Source: Hemibagrus wyckioides
Taxonomy: Eukaryota > Chordata > Actinopteri > Siluriformes > Bagridae
Assembly: GCF_019097595.1 (NCBI RefSeq)
Contig: NC_080715.1
Span: 1,964,573 to 2,028,572 of the forward strand
Reading direction: 5' to 3'
Length of the DNA stretch: 64,000 nucleotides
Below the pieces are notes generated by a model that saw nothing but the letters and a program-made list of their open reading frames with translations, made no database searches and was not told the DNA's origin. This document shows positions 23,968-36,722 of the stretch, piece by piece. Each line of letters begins with the position of its first letter. Position 1 is the stretch's first letter. The translations under genes were made by a program, and so were the position numbers.

Positions 23968-26170
23968 TGTTACTTCAGTGTGTGTTACTTCAGTGTGTGT
24001 GTGTGTGTTACTTCAGTGTGTGTGTGTTACTTCAGTGTGTGTGTGTTACTTCAGTGTGTGTTACTTCAGTGTGTGTGTGTGTGTTACTTCAATGTCTGTG
24101 TATAACTTCAGTGTGTGTTACTTCAGTGTGTGTGTGTTACTTCAGTGTGTGTTACTTCAGTGTGTGTGTTACTTCAGTGTGTCTGTGTGTAACTTCAGTG
24201 TGTTTTACTTCAGTGTCTGTGTGTAACTTCAGTGTGTGTGTGTTACTTTAGTGTGTTTTACTTCAGTGTGTCTGTGTTACTTCAGTGTCTGTGTGTTACT
24301 TCAGTGTGTGTTACTTCAGTGTCTGTGTGTTACTTCAGTGTGTGTTACTTCAGTGTCTGTGTGTTACTTCAGTGTGTGTTACTTCAGTCTCTGTGTGTTA
24401 CTTCAGTGTGTGTTACTTCAGTGTGTGTGTGTGTTACTTCAGTGTGTTTTACTTCAGTGTGTCTGTGTGTTACTTCAGTGTCTGTGTGTAACTTCAGTGT
24501 CTGTGTGTTACTTCAGTGTCTGTGTGTAACTTCAGTGTCTGTGTGTTACTTCAGTGTGTTTTACTTCATTGTCTGTGTGTTACTTCAGTGTCTGTGTGTA
24601 ACTTCATTGTCTGTGTGTTACTTCAGTGTCTGTGTGTAACTTCAGTGTCTGTGTGTTACTTCAGTGTCTGTGTGTAACTTCAGTGTCTGTGTGTTACTTC
24701 AGTGTGTTTTACTTCAGTGTCTGTGTGTAACTTCAGTGTCTGTGTGTTACTTCAGTGTGTGTGTTACTTCCAGTGTGTTTTAATTCAGTGTGTCTGTGTG
24801 TTACTTCAGTGTCTGTGTGTTACTTCAGTGTGTCTGTGTGTAACTTCAGTGTGTGTGTGTGTGTGTGTGTGTTACTTCCAGTGTGTTTTACTTCAGTGTG
24901 TCTGTGTGTTACTTCATTGTCTGTGTGTTACTTCATTGTCTGTGTGTTACTTCAGTGTGTTTTACTTCAGTGTGTGTGTTACTTCAGTGTGTGTGTTACT
25001 TCAGTGTGTGTGTTACTTCAGTGTGTGTTACTTCAGTCTGTGTGTGTTACTTCTGTGTGTGTTTTACTTCAGTGTGTGTGTGTGTGTTACTTCAGTGTGT
25101 GTGTGTGTGTGTTACTTCAGTGTGTGTGTTACTTCAGTGTGTGTGTGTGTGTTACTTCAGTGTGTGTGTGTTACTTCAGTGTGTTACTTCAGTCTCTGTG
25201 TGTTATTTCAGTGTGTGTTACTTCAGTCTGTGTGTGTTACTTCTGTGTGTGTTTTACTTCAGTGTGTTTTACTTCAGTGTGTGTGTTATTTCAGTGTGTG
25301 TGTGTGTGTGTTACTTCAGTGTGTGTGTTAATTCAGTGTGTGTGTTACTTCAGTGTGTTTTACTTCAGTGTGTGTGTGTGTTACTTCAGTGTGTTTTACT
25401 TCAGTGTGTGTGTTATTTCAGTGTGTGTGTGTGTGTGTTACTTCAGTGTGTGTGTTACTTCAGTGTGTGTGTGTGTGTTACTTCAGTGTGTGTGTGTTAC
25501 TTCAGTGTGTTACTTCAGTCTCTGTGTGTAATTTCAGTGTGTTTTACTTCAGTGTGTCTGTGTGTTACTTTAGTGTGTGTTACTTCAGTGTGTGTTACTT
25601 CAGTGTGTTACTTCAGTGTCTGTGTGTTACTTCAGTGTGTGTTACTTCAGTGTCTGTGTGTAACTTCAGTGTCTGTGTGTTACTTCAGTGTGTGTTACTT
25701 CAGTGTGTGTGTTACTTCAGTGTGTCTGTGTGTAACTTCAGTGTGTGTGTGTGTGTGTGTGTTACTTTAGTGTGTTTTACTTCAGTGTGTCTGTGTGTTA
25801 CTTCATTGTCTGTGTGTTACTTCAGTGTGTGTGTGTTACTTCAGTGTGTTTTACTTCAGTGTGTGTGTTACTTCAGTGTGTTTTACTTCAGTCTGTGTGT
25901 TACTTCAGTGTGTGTTACTTCAGTCTGTGTGTGTTACTTCTGTGTGTGTTTTACTTCAGTGTGTTTTACTTCAGTGTGTGTGTGTGTGTGTGTGTTACTT
26001 CAGTGTGTGTGTTACTTCAGTGTGTGTGTGTGTGTGTTACTTCAGTGTGTGTGTGTTACTTCAGTGTGTTACTTCAGTCTCTGTGTGTTACTTCAGTGTG
26101 TGTGTGTAACCTCAGTGTGTGTGTGTGTGTTACTTCAGTGTGTGTGTGTTACTTCAGTGTGTGTTACTTC
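23968..26170 (+). repeat. Array C higher-order repeat, copy 3 (slightly truncated)
   Basis: Follows copy 2 variant by variant, up to the marker GTAACCTCAG (21471 in copy 1, about 23791 in copy 2, about 26107 in copy 3), and diverges soon after. It has two private single-C insertions that make TTACTTCCAG, near 24767 and 24876, both immediately before GTGTGTTTTA. Confidence 0.8.
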
Positions 26171-29100
26171 AGTGTGTGTCTGTTACTTCAGTGTCTGTGT
26201 GTTACTTCAGTGTGTGTTACTTCAGTGTTTGTGTGTTACTTCAGTGTGTGTTACTTCAGTGTGTGTGTTACTTCAGTGTGTTTTACTTCAGTGTGTGTTA
26301 CTTCAGTGTGTGTTACTTCAGTGTGTGTGTGTTACTTCAGTTTGTGTGTATGTTACTTCAGTGTCTGTGTGTTACTTCAGTGTGTGTGTGTGTTACTTCA
26401 GTGTGTGTGTTACTTCAGTGTGTGTTACTTCAGTGTGTGTGTGTTACTTCAGTTTGTGTGTATGTTACTTCAGTGTCTGTGTGTTACTTCAGTGTGTGTG
26501 TGTTACTTCAGTGTGTGTTACTTCAGTGTGTGTGTGTTACTTCAGTTTGTGTGTATGTTACTTCAGTGTCTGTGTGTTACTTCAGTGTGTGTGTGTTACT
26601 TCAGTGTGTGTTACTTCAGTGTGTGTGTGTTACTTCAGTTTGTGTGTATGTTACTTCAGTGTCTGTGTGTTACTTCAGTGTGTGTGTGTGTTACTTCAGT
26701 GTGTTTTACTTCAGTGTGTGTGTGTAACTTCAGTGTGTGTGTATGTTACTTCAGTGTCTGTGTGTTACTTCAGTGTGTGTTACTTCAGTGTGTGTGTGTT
26801 ACTTCAGTGTCTGTGTGTTACTTCAGTGTGTTACTTCAGTTTGTCTGTGTGTTACTTCAGTGTCTGTGTGTTACTTCAGTGTGTGTAACTTCAGTGTTTG
26901 TGTTACTTCAGTGTGTTTTACTTCAGTGTCTGTGTGTTACTTCAGTTTTTCTGTGTGTTACTTCAGTGTGTGTAACTTCAGTGTTTGTGTTACTTCAGTG
27001 TGTTTTACTTCAGTGTCTGTGTGTTACTTCAGTGTGTGTGTGTTACTTCAGTGTGTGTTACTTCAGTGTGTTTTACTTCAGTGTCTGTGTGTTACTTCAG
27101 TGTGTGTGTGTGTTACTTCAGTGTGTTTTACTTCAGTGTGTGTGTGACTTCAGTGTGTTTTACTTCAGTGTGTGTTACTTCAGTGTGTGTTACTTCAGTG
27201 TGTGTGTGTTACTTCTGTGTGTATGTGTGTAACTTCAATGTGTGTGTGTGTTACTTCAGTGTCTGTGTGTTACTTCAGTGTGTGTTACTTCAGTTTGTGT
27301 GTGTGTTACTTCAGTGTGTGTGTGTTACTTCAGTGTGTGTGTGTGTTACTTCAGTGTCTGTGTGTTACTTCAGTGTGTGTTACTTCAGTGTGTGTGTGTG
27401 TGTGTGTGTTACTTCAGTGTGTTTTACTTCAGTGGGTCTGTGTGTTACTTCAGTGTCTGTGTGTTACTTCAGTGTGTGTGTGTGTTACTTCAGTGTGTTT
27501 TACTTCAGTGTGTGTGTTACTTCAGTGTGTGTGTGTGTGTGTTAATTCTGTGTGTGTGTTACTTCAGTGTGTTTTACTTCAGTGTGTGTGTGTGTTAATT
27601 CAGTGTTTTACTTCAGTGTGTGTGTTATTTCAGTGTGTGTGTGTGTGTGTGTTACTTCAGTGTGTGTGTGTTACTTCAGCGTGTTACTTCAGTCTCTGTG
27701 TGTTACTTCAGTGTGTGTGTGTGTTACTTCAGTGTGTTTTACTTCAGTGTGTGTGTTACTTCAGTGTGTGTGTGTGTGTGTGTTAATTCTGTGTGTGTGT
27801 TACTTCAGTATGTTTTACTTCAGTGTGTGTGTGTGTTAATACAGTGTTGTACTTCAGTGTGTGTGTTATTTCAGTGTTTGTGTGTGTGTGTGTTACTTCA
27901 GTGTGTTACTTCAGTCTCTGTGTGTTACTTCAGTGTGTGTGTGTGTAACTTCAGTGTGTGTGTGTGTGTTACTTCAGTGTGTGTTACTTCAGTGTGTGTG
28001 TGTTACTTCATTGTGTGTGTGTTACTTCAGTGTGTGTTACTTCAGTGTGTGTTACTTCAGTTTGTCTGTGTGTTACTTCAGTGTGTGTTACTTCAGTGTG
28101 TGTTACTTCAGTGTCTGTGTGTAACTTCAGTGTGTGTTACTTCAGTGTGTTTTACTTCAGTGTGTGTGTTACTTCAGTGTGTGTTACTTCAGTGTGTTTT
28201 ACTTCAGTGTGTGTGTTACTTCAGTGTGTGTGTTACTTCAGTGTGTGTGTGTTAATTCAGTGTCTGTGTGTTACTTCAGTTTGTCTGTGTGTTACTTCAG
28301 TGTGTGTTACTTCAGTGTGTTTTACTTCAGTGTGTGTGTTACTTCAGTGTGTGTGTTACTTCAGTGTGTGTGTGTTAATTCAGTGTCTGTGTGTTACTTC
28401 AGTTTGTCTGTGTGTTACTTCAGTGTGTGTTACTTCAGCGTGTTACTTCAGTCTCTGTGTGTTACTTCAGTGTGTGTGTGTGTAACTTCAGTGTGTGTGT
28501 GTGTGTGTTACTTCAGTGTGTGTTACTTCAGTTTGTGTGTGTGTTACTTCAGTGTGTGTGTTACTTCAGTGTGTGTTACTTCAGTCTCTGTGTGTTACTT
28601 CAGTGTGTGTTACTTCAGTGTGTGTGTGTTACTTCAGTGTGTGTTACTTCAGTGTGTGTTACTTCAGTGTGTGTTACTTCAGTGTGTGTGTGTTACTTCA
28701 GTGTGTGTTACTTCAGTGTGTGTGTTACTTCAGTGTGTGTGTGTTACTTCAGTGTGTGTTACTTCAGTGTGTGTGTTACTTCAGTGTGTGTGTTACTTCA
28801 GTGTGTGTGTTACTTCAGTGTGTGTTACTTCAGTGTCTGTGTTACTTCAGTGTGTATGTGTTACTTCACTGTGTGTTACTTCACTGTGTGTTACTTCATT
28901 GTGTGTGTGTGTGTGTGTAACTTCAATGTGTGTGTGTGTTACTTCAGTGTCTGTGTGTTACTTCAGTGTGTGTTACTTCAGTGTGTGTTACTTCAGTTTG
29001 TGTGTGTGTGTTACTTCAGTGTGTGTTACTTCAGTGTGTGTTACTTCAGTGTGTGTGTGTTACTTCAGTGTGTGTTACTTCAGTCTCTGGGTGTTACTTC

Positions 29101-30411
29101 AGTGTGTGTTACTTCAGTGTCTGTGTGTTACTTCAGTGTCTGTGTGTTACTTCAGTGTGTGTTACTTCAGTGTGTCTGTGTTTAACTTCAGTGTGTGTTA
29201 CTTCAGTGTGTGTGTGTTACTTCAGTGTGTGTTACTTCAGTGTCTGTGTGTTACTTCAGTGTGTGTTACTTCAGTGTGTGTGTGTTACTTCAGTGTCTGT
29301 GTGTTACTTCAGTGTGTGTTACTTCAGTGTCTGTGTGTAACTTCAGTGTGTGTGTTACTTCAGTGTGTGTTACTTCAGTGTGTTTTACTTCAGTGTCTGT
29401 GTGTTACTTCAGTGTGTGTGTGTGTTACTTCAGTGTGTGTGTGACTTCAGTGTGTTTTACTTCAGTGTGTGTTACTTCAGTGTGTGTGTTACTTCAGTAT
29501 GTGTGTGTTACTTCAGTGTGTGTTACTTCAGTGTGTGTTACTTCAGTTTGTGTGTGTGTGTGTTACTTCAGTGTGTGTTACTTCAGTGTGTGTGTGTGTG
29601 TAACTTCAATGTGTGTGTGTGTTACTTCAGTGTCTGTGTGTTACTTCAGTGTCTGTGTGTTACTTCAGTTTGTGTGTGTGTGTGTTACTTCAGTGGCTGT
29701 GTGTTACTTCAGTGTGTGTGTGTTACTTCAGTGTCTGTGTGTTACTTCAGTGTGTGTTACTTCAGTGTGTGTGTGTGTTACTTCAGTGGCTGTGTGTTAC
29801 TTCAGTGTGTGTGTGTTACTTCAGTGTGTGTTACTTCAGTGTGTGTGTGTGTGTTACTTCAGTGTGTGTTACTTCAGTGTGTGTTACTTCAGTTTGTGTG
29901 TGTGTGTTACTTCAGTGTGTGTTACTTCAGTGTGTGTGTGTTACTTCAGTGTCTGTGTGTTACTTCAGTGTCTGTGTGTTACTTCAGTGTCTGTGTGTGT
30001 GTTACTTCAGTGGCTGTGTGTTACTTCAGTGTGTGTGTGTTACTTCAGTGTGTGTTACTTCAGTGTGTGTGTGTGTGTTACTTCAGTGTGTGTTACTTCA
30101 GTGTGTGTTACTTCAGTTTGTGTGTGTGTGTTACTTCAGTGTGTGTTACTTCAGTGTGTGTGTGTTACTTCAGTGTCTGTGTGTTACTTCAGTGTCTGTG
30201 TGTTACTTCAGTGTCTGTGTGTGTGTTACTTCAGTGGCTGTGTGTTACTTCAGTGTGTGTGTGTGTGTTACTTCAGTGTGTTTTACTTCAGTGTGTGTGT
30301 GTGTGTTACTTCAGTGTGTTTTACTTCAGTGTGTGTGTTACTTCAGTGTGTGTGTTACTTCAGTGTGTGTTTGTGTGTGTGTTACTTCAGTGTGTGTTTG
30401 TGTGTGTGTTA

Positions 30412-32287
30412 CTATAAAGCCCCTTTGTAAAGGTCAGGTGATCACGGTGTGTGTGATAATCTGAGGCATCGCTCATCTCCTACACTTACAGACACACTTT
30501 AACTTCCTTCATCATTTTATCCGTAAAACATTCCCTCTTCCGGATAAGTGTGGGAAAAATCCAGATCTATTCATGTGTTTAATGACATCAAACTTACACA
30601 CAGGATTATCACACATCAGAAACATCAACAACACCTTCAGTTGAGAATCACTGAGACACGCCCCTGTTTTAGACAAACTCCACCCACACACTCTGACCTA
30701 ACTTCTGACCCGAGTTCTGAGTGTGTGTTTTGCAGCAGCGGTCAGGTAAGACTCTGTACACAGCAGATGAGTTGTGTAGCGCCGCTGCAGTATTGTCGAG
30801 TTTCACATTAGCATTCACGAGGAACAAAAGAATAATTATCATCCGATTAGCATCGGCGCTACTGAATATGAATACGATCTGATTAGTCACAAATGTTCCG
30901 CTCATCTGTTCGCTCTGTTCTTACAGCCAGAGTTACGCTTCCTCTAATCATCCCAGTCCTAAATGATTCATCAAGCCACCTTGAGGCTGTGTCCTGACTC
31001 CAAAGTCATACAGAGAAGCAGAGTTTTCTTCTGCAAACCTCAGGACTCACACACACACACACACACACACACATTCCTCCAGCAGGACTGTATATGAATA
31101 AATAAATAAAAACAAATGAAAATCCATATTCATGCCTCCTGAGTGAGGCGACGCTGCGTGACACTTCATTGGGGAAAGTGATGTGAGGTAATTTGGCTCT
31201 TTCTAGTGGCTTCATTAGAGTCTAATGTGTACTTCGGGACACTTCCTAACCGAGACGCTCGAGCTCTCGCACGGCCAACGCCGGAGAAATAACAAATCAA
31301 ACAGCGGATGATGAATTAAACGCGTCTGAAGGTCGAGCGCTTTGAGATGAACGATGGTCTCTGCGCCGAAGGGGGCCGTCATTAACCAGCGTCATCGTGT
31401 GAAGGGAACGGAGCCGAGAGCGAGGAGACGCTTCACTGAACACCAGAAGGCAATCTCACAATGCTAACGCTGAAAGAGTGAGAGAAGAAAAGAAACAAAA
31501 CAAATGAAAGAAAGATGAGAAATAAACTCCATTAAACACCGCAGACCTACACAACACGAAACAATCAGCATGAAAATTATGCTGCAACATATTATAGACA
31601 GGAAATTGAACTTCCTCACATGATGCTAACTGCTAAGCTACTGCTGTTGGGCCCCTGAGTGAGGCCCCTAACCCTCTCTGCTCCAGGGGGCCGTATCCTG
31701 GCTGCTGGATGAAGCCTGAGTTTTAACCATAGATTTATTTATTTATAACATTTCATTTTTATTATTTTGAGAAAAAGAGGAACCTGTCCTGCTGCCCCCT
31801 GTGGTTGAAGTTGGTATTGCACACTGAAGAGTAACGGTTAAAGCTCAGCTCAGTAAACCTCAGTGTGTTTTAAAGTTAAAAACAGGAGAAATGCTGATGA
31901 AAGTTTAATCTAGGAGAGATTCCTCTGCCTCAGAGTGATTAGTTTGAATAATTCACAGCTTAACTTTTTCTTTTCCATTTTAATGCTAATTTGTTAGCTC
32001 TCAAATGTAGTATATGTAACCTGTTAACCTCAGCACAACAGCAGGTATTTGTTTGTTCAGTTTTGTTTCTCAAAGCAGAAAAAAATGTGAAACACAAATG
32101 TTTGTTTTGTGTCAGAGGCGTATTTATTGTACATATATATATATATATATTAATCTTTTTTCAGAATATTTTAGGGTTTGTGTACACTGATAAACAAGAA
32201 TATGTAGTCAGTCAGATTTAAGAAAAAATATTATATATAGTTATATATAACAAAATATTACATTTCTCAACAAAATCTAGCCTTTAC
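30412..32287. other. Single-copy-like island between arrays C and D
   Basis: No gene is recognised; open frames at 30548, 30669, 31006 and 31991 are short and domainless. Contains (CA)n at about 31049-31072 and (TA)n at about 32135-32151. 31200-31460 has more CpG than the surrounding DNA and no simple repeats. 30790-30930 has several TAAT/GATTA motifs. Function unknown. Confidence 0.5.
31630..31712 (+). mobile_element. SINE fragment, copy 4 (middle part only)
   Basis: GCTACTGCTGTTGGGCCCCT, GAGTGAGGCCCCTAACCC and CTCTGCTCCAGGGGGCCGTA match the body of the SINE at 10980-11040. A and B boxes and the 3' tail are missing. Confidence 0.7.
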
Positions 32288-35200
32288 TTCCAGTACGCTG
32301 GTGTCTCTGTACGCTGGTGTCTCTGTACGCTGGTGTCTCTGTACGCTGGTGTCTCTGTACGCTGGTGTCTCTGTATGCTGGTGTCTCTGTACACTGGTGT
32401 CTCTGTATGCTGGCGTCTCTGTACGCTGGTGTCCCAGTATGCTGGTGTCTCTGTACGCTGGTGTCCCAGTACGCTGGCGTCTCAGTTCACTGGTGTCCCA
32501 GTATGCTGGTGTCTCTGTAAACTGGTGTCTCTGTATGCTGGTGTCCCAGTACGCTGGCGTCTTAGTTCGCTGATGTCCCAATATGCTGGTGTCTCTGTAC
32601 ACTGGGGTCTCAGTACGCTGGTGTCTCTGTATGCTGGTGTCCCAGTACGCCGGCGTCCCAGTATGCTGGTGTCTCTGTACGCTGGTGTCCCAGTATGCTG
32701 GTGTCTCTGTATGCTGGTGTCTCTGTACACTGGTGTCTCTGTACGCTGGTGTCCCAGTATGCTGGCGTCTCTGTACGCTGGTGTCCCAGTATGCTGGCGT
32801 CTCAGTTCACTGGTGTCCCAGTATGCTGGCGTCTCAGTTCACTGGTGTCCCAGTATGCTGGTGTCTCAGTTCACTGGTGTCCCAGTATGCTGGTGTCCCA
32901 GTACGCTGGTGTCTCTGTAAACTGGTGTCTCTGTATGCTGGTGTCCCAGTATGCTGGCATCTTAGTTCGCTGATGTCCCAGTATGCTGGTGTCTCTGTAT
33001 GCTGGCATCTCTGTACGCTGGTGTCCCAGTACGCTGGTGTTTCTGTACGCTGGTGTCCCAGTATGCTGGTGTTTCTGTATGCTGGCGTCCCAGTACGCTG
33101 GTGTCTCTGTATGCTGGTGTCCCAGTATGCTGGTGTCTCTGTACGCTGGTGTCCCAGTACGCTGGCGTCTTAGTTCGCTGATGACCCTGTATGCTGGCGT
33201 CTCTGTATGCTGGTGTCTCTGTATGCTGGTGTCTCTGTACGCTGGTGTGTCTGTATGCTGGTGTTCCAGTATGCTGGCGCCTTAGTTCGCTGATGTCCCA
33301 GTATGCTGGTGTCTCTGTACGCTGGTGTCCCAGTACGCTGGCATCTTAGTTCGCTGATGACCCAGTATGCTGGCGTCTCTGTACGCTGGTGTCCCAGTAC
33401 GCTGGTGTTTCTGTACGCTGGTGTCCCAGTATGCTGGTGTCTCTGTATGCTGGCGTCCCAGTATGCTGGCGTCTCTGTACGCTGGTGTCTCTGTATGCTG
33501 GTGTCCCAGTATGCTGGCGTCTCTGTACGCTGGTGTCCCAGTATGCTGGCGTCTCTGTACGCTGGTGTCCCAGTATGCTGGTGTCTCTGTACGCTGGTGT
33601 CCCAGTATGCTGGCGTCTCAGTTCACTGGTGTCCCAGTATGCTGGTGTCTCTGTACGCTGGTGTCCCAGTATGCTGGTGTCTCTGTACGCTGGTGTCCCA
33701 GTATGCTGGCGTCTCTGTACGCTGGTGTCCCAGTATGCTGGCGTCTCAGTTCACTGGTGTCCCAGTATGCTGGCATCTCAGTTCACTGGTGTCCCAGTAT
33801 GCTGGTGTCTCTGTACGCTGGTGTCTCTGTACGCTGGTGTCCCAGTATGCTGGCGTCTCAGTTCACTGGTTTCCCAGTATGCCGGTGTCTCTGTACACTG
33901 GTGTCCCAGTACGCTGGCGTCTTAGTTCACTGATGTCCCAGTATGCTGGTGACTCTGTATGCTGGTGTCCCAGTATGCTGGCATCACAGTTCACTGGTTT
34001 CCCTGTACACTAGTGTCTCTGTAAGCTGGTGTCCCAGTACGCCGGCGTCCCAGCATCTTAGTTCGCTGATGTCGCAGTATGCTGGTGTCTCTGTATGCTG
34101 GTGTCCCAGTATGCTGGTGTCTCTGTACACTGGTGTCCCAGTATGCTGGTGTCTCTGTACGCTGGTGTCCCAGTATGCTGGTGTCTCTGTACGCTGGTGT
34201 CCCAGTATGCTGGTGTCCCAGTACGCTGGTGTCTCTGTACACTGGTGTCTCTGTACGCTGGTGTCCCAGTACGCTGGCATCTTAGTTTGCTGATGTCCCA
34301 GTATGCTGGTGACTCTGTACGCTGGTGTCCCAGTATGCTGGCGTCACAGTTCACTGGTGTCCCTGTACGCCGGCGTCCCAGTACGCTGGTGTCTCTGTAC
34401 GCTGGTGTCTCTGTATGCTGGTGTCCCAGTACGCCGGCGTCCCAGTACGCTGGTGTCTCTGTACGCTGGTGTCTCTGTATGCTGGTGTCTCTGTATGCTG
34501 GTGTCCCAGTACACCGGTGTCCCAGTATGCTGGTGTATCTGTACGCTGGTATCTCTGTATGCTGGTGTCTCTGTATGCTGGTGTCCCAGTACGCTGGTGT
34601 CTCTGTATGCTGGTGTCTCTGTATGCTGGTGTCCCAGTATACCGGCATCCCAGTACGCTGGTGTCTCTGTACGCTGGTGTCTCTGTACGCTGGTGTCTCT
34701 GTATGCTGGTGTCTCTGTATGCTGGTGTCCCAGTACGCTGGTGTTTCTGTACGCTGGTGTCCCAGTATGCTGGTGTTTCTGTATGCTGGCGTCCCAGTAT
34801 GCTGGCGTCTCTGTACGCTGGTGTCTCTGTATGCTGGTGTCCCAGTATGCTGGTGTCTCTGTACGCTGGTGTCCCAGTACGCTGGCGTCTTAGTTCGCTG
34901 ATGACCCAGTATGCTGGTGTCTCTGTACGCTGGTGTCCCAGTATGCTGGCATCTCTGTATGCTGGCGTCCCAGTATGCTGGCGTCTCTGTATGCTGGTGT
35001 CTCTGTATGCTGGTGTCTCTGTACGCTGGTGTGTCTGTATGCTGGTGTCCCAGTATGCTGGCGCCTTAGTTCGCTGATGTCCCAGTATGCTGGTGTCTCT
35101 GTACGCTGGTGTCCCAGTACGCTGGCGTCTTAGTTCGCTGTTGACCCAGTATGCTGGCGTCTCTGTACGCTGGTGTCCCAGTACGCTGGTGTTTCTGTAC

Positions 35201-36722
35201 GCTGGTGTCCCAGTATGCTGGTGTCTCTGTATGCTGGCGTCCCAGTATGCTGGCGTCTCTGTACGCTGGTGTCTCTGTATGCTGGTGTCCCAGTATGCTG
35301 GCGTCTCTGTACGCTGGTGTCCCAGTATGCTGGTGTCTCTGTACGCTGGTGTCCCAGTATGCTGGCGTCTCTGTACGCTGGTGTCCCAGTATGCTGGCGT
35401 CTCTGTACGCTGGTGTCCCAGTATGCTGGCGTCTCAGTTCACTGGTGTCCCAGTATGCTGGCATCTCAGTTCACTGGTGTCCCAGTATGCTGGTGTCTCT
35501 GTACGCTGGTGTCCCAGTATGCTGGTGTCCCAGTATGCTGGCGTCTCTGTACGCTGGTGTCCCAGTATGCTGGCGTCTTAGTTCACTGATGTCCCAGTAT
35601 GCTGGTGACTCTGTATGCTGGTGTCCCAGTATGCTGGCATCACAGTTCACTGGTTTCCCTGTACACTAGTGTCTCTGTAAGCTGGTGTCCCAGTACGCCG
35701 GCGTCCCAGCATCTTAGTTCGCTGATGTCGCAGTATGCTGGTGTCTCTGTACGCTGGTGTCCCAGTATGCTGGTGTCTCTGTACGCTGGTGTCCCAGTAT
35801 GCTGGTGTCTCTGTACGCTGGTGTCCCAGTATGCTGGTGTCTCTGTACGCTGGTGTCCCAGTATGCTGGTGTCCCAGTACGCTGGTGTCTCTGTACGCTG
35901 GTGTCTCTGTACGCTGGTGTCCCAGTACGCTGGCATCTTAGTTTGCTGATGTCCCAGTATGCTGGTGACTCTGTACGCTGGTGTCCCAGTATGCTGGCGT
36001 CACAGTTCACTGGTGTCCCTGTACGCTGGTGTCTCTGTATGCTGGTGTCTCTGTATGCTGGTGTCCCAGTACACCGGCGTCCCAGTATGCTGGTGTATCT
36101 GTACGCTGGTATCTCTGTATGCTGGTGTCTCTGTATGCTGGTGTCCCAGTATGCTGGTGTCTCTGTATGCTGGTGTCTCTGTATGCTGGTGTCCCAGTAT
36201 ACCGGCATCCCAGTACGCTGGTGTCTCTGTACGCTGGTGTCTCTGTACGCTGGTGTCTCTGTACGCTGGTGTCTCTGTATGCTGGTGTCTCTGTATGCTG
36301 GTGTCCCAGTATACCGGCATCCCAGTACGCTGGTGTCTCTGTACGCTGGTGTCTCTGTATGCTGGTGTCTCTGTACGCTGGTGTCTCTGTACGCTGGTGT
36401 CTCTGTACGCTGGTGTCTCTGTACGCTGGTGTCTCTGTATGCTGGTGTCTCTGTATGCTGGTGTCCCAGTATACCGGCATCCCAGTACGCTGGTGTCTCT
36501 GTACGCTGGTGTCTCTGTATGCTGGTGTCTCTGTATGCTGGTGTCTCTGTATGCTGGTGTCCCAGTACGCTGGTGTCTCTGTATGCTGGTGTCTCTGTAT
36601 GCTGGTGTCCCAGTATACCGGCATCCCAGTACGCTGGTGTCCCAGTACGCTGGTGTCTCTGTACGCTGGTGTCTCTGTACGCTGGTGTCTCTGTACGCTG
36701 GTGTCTCTGTATGCTTGTGTCC
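32288..36722 (+). repeat. Array D: 16-bp minisatellite (about 275 copies)
   Basis: The main unit forms are GTACGCTGGTGTCTCT and GTATGCTGGTGTCCCA, both 16 bp; rarer forms contain TTCACTGG or TTAGTTCGCTGA. Sixteen is not divisible by three, so each frame cycles through three reading registers and returns every 48 bp. The unit has no stop on either strand, and open frames of up to 323 codons therefore occur in all three plus frames and on minus (SVCWCLCMLVSLYAGV; DTSVQRHQHTGTPAYR). Simultaneous openness in all registers is a property of the unit, not of a gene. CG/TG alternation at the fourth and fifth base (TACG or TATG) looks like CpG decay. Flanks are unrelated to the repeat. Confidence 0.94.
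33349..36000 (+). repeat. Higher-order duplication inside array D (about 1.66-1.78 kb)
   Basis: The unusual TTCGCTGATGTCGCAG unit at about 34061 recurs at 35717 (offset 1656), and the TTCGCTGWTGACCCAG unit at 33349 recurs at 35133 (offset 1784). The surrounding variant order matches. The difference between offsets is 128 bp, exactly eight 16-bp units, so one copy gained or lost eight units after duplication. Confidence 0.75.

Larger units (their letters stand above)
12848..30411 (+). repeat. Array C: 17.5-kb TTACTTCAG/(TG)n satellite
   Basis: A 9-bp core TTACTTCAG alternates with a short TG tract of variable length (about 3-14 dinucleotides, often carrying TCTG, CTCTG or TTTT). Each unit is about 12-35 bp, averaging near 20, which gives very roughly 850-900 units (about three cores per 60 bases). 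Core variants include TAACTTCAG, TTACTTCGG, TTACTTTAG, TTACGTCAG and TTATTTCAG. Since the unit carries no stop in any plus frame, dozens of overlapping plus frames (up to 742 codons, cysteine-rich CYFSVC/VTSVCV/LLQCV) appear; all are repeat read-through. They end wherever a TAACTTCAG variant introduces TAA. The minus strand has stops in most units. The flanks at 12847 and 30412 are unrelated, so the array is complete in this window. Confidence 0.95.

Noticed and set aside
12848..30411. CRISPR array
   Set aside because: The spacers are variable TG tracts rather than unique sequences, the 9-bp core is too short, no cas genes are present, and the genome is eukaryotic.
12848..30411. Centromeric or telomeric array
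   Set aside because: The array is only 17.5 kb with unique flanks on both sides; no TTAGGG runs are present. Higher-order structure alone does not show centromere function.
12755..30464. Dozens of plus-strand cysteine-rich open frames, up to 742 codons
   Set aside because: All are read-through of the TTACTTCAG/(TG)n unit in three overlapping frames, ending at TAACTTCAG variants. No signal peptide, non-repeat domain or consistent frame.
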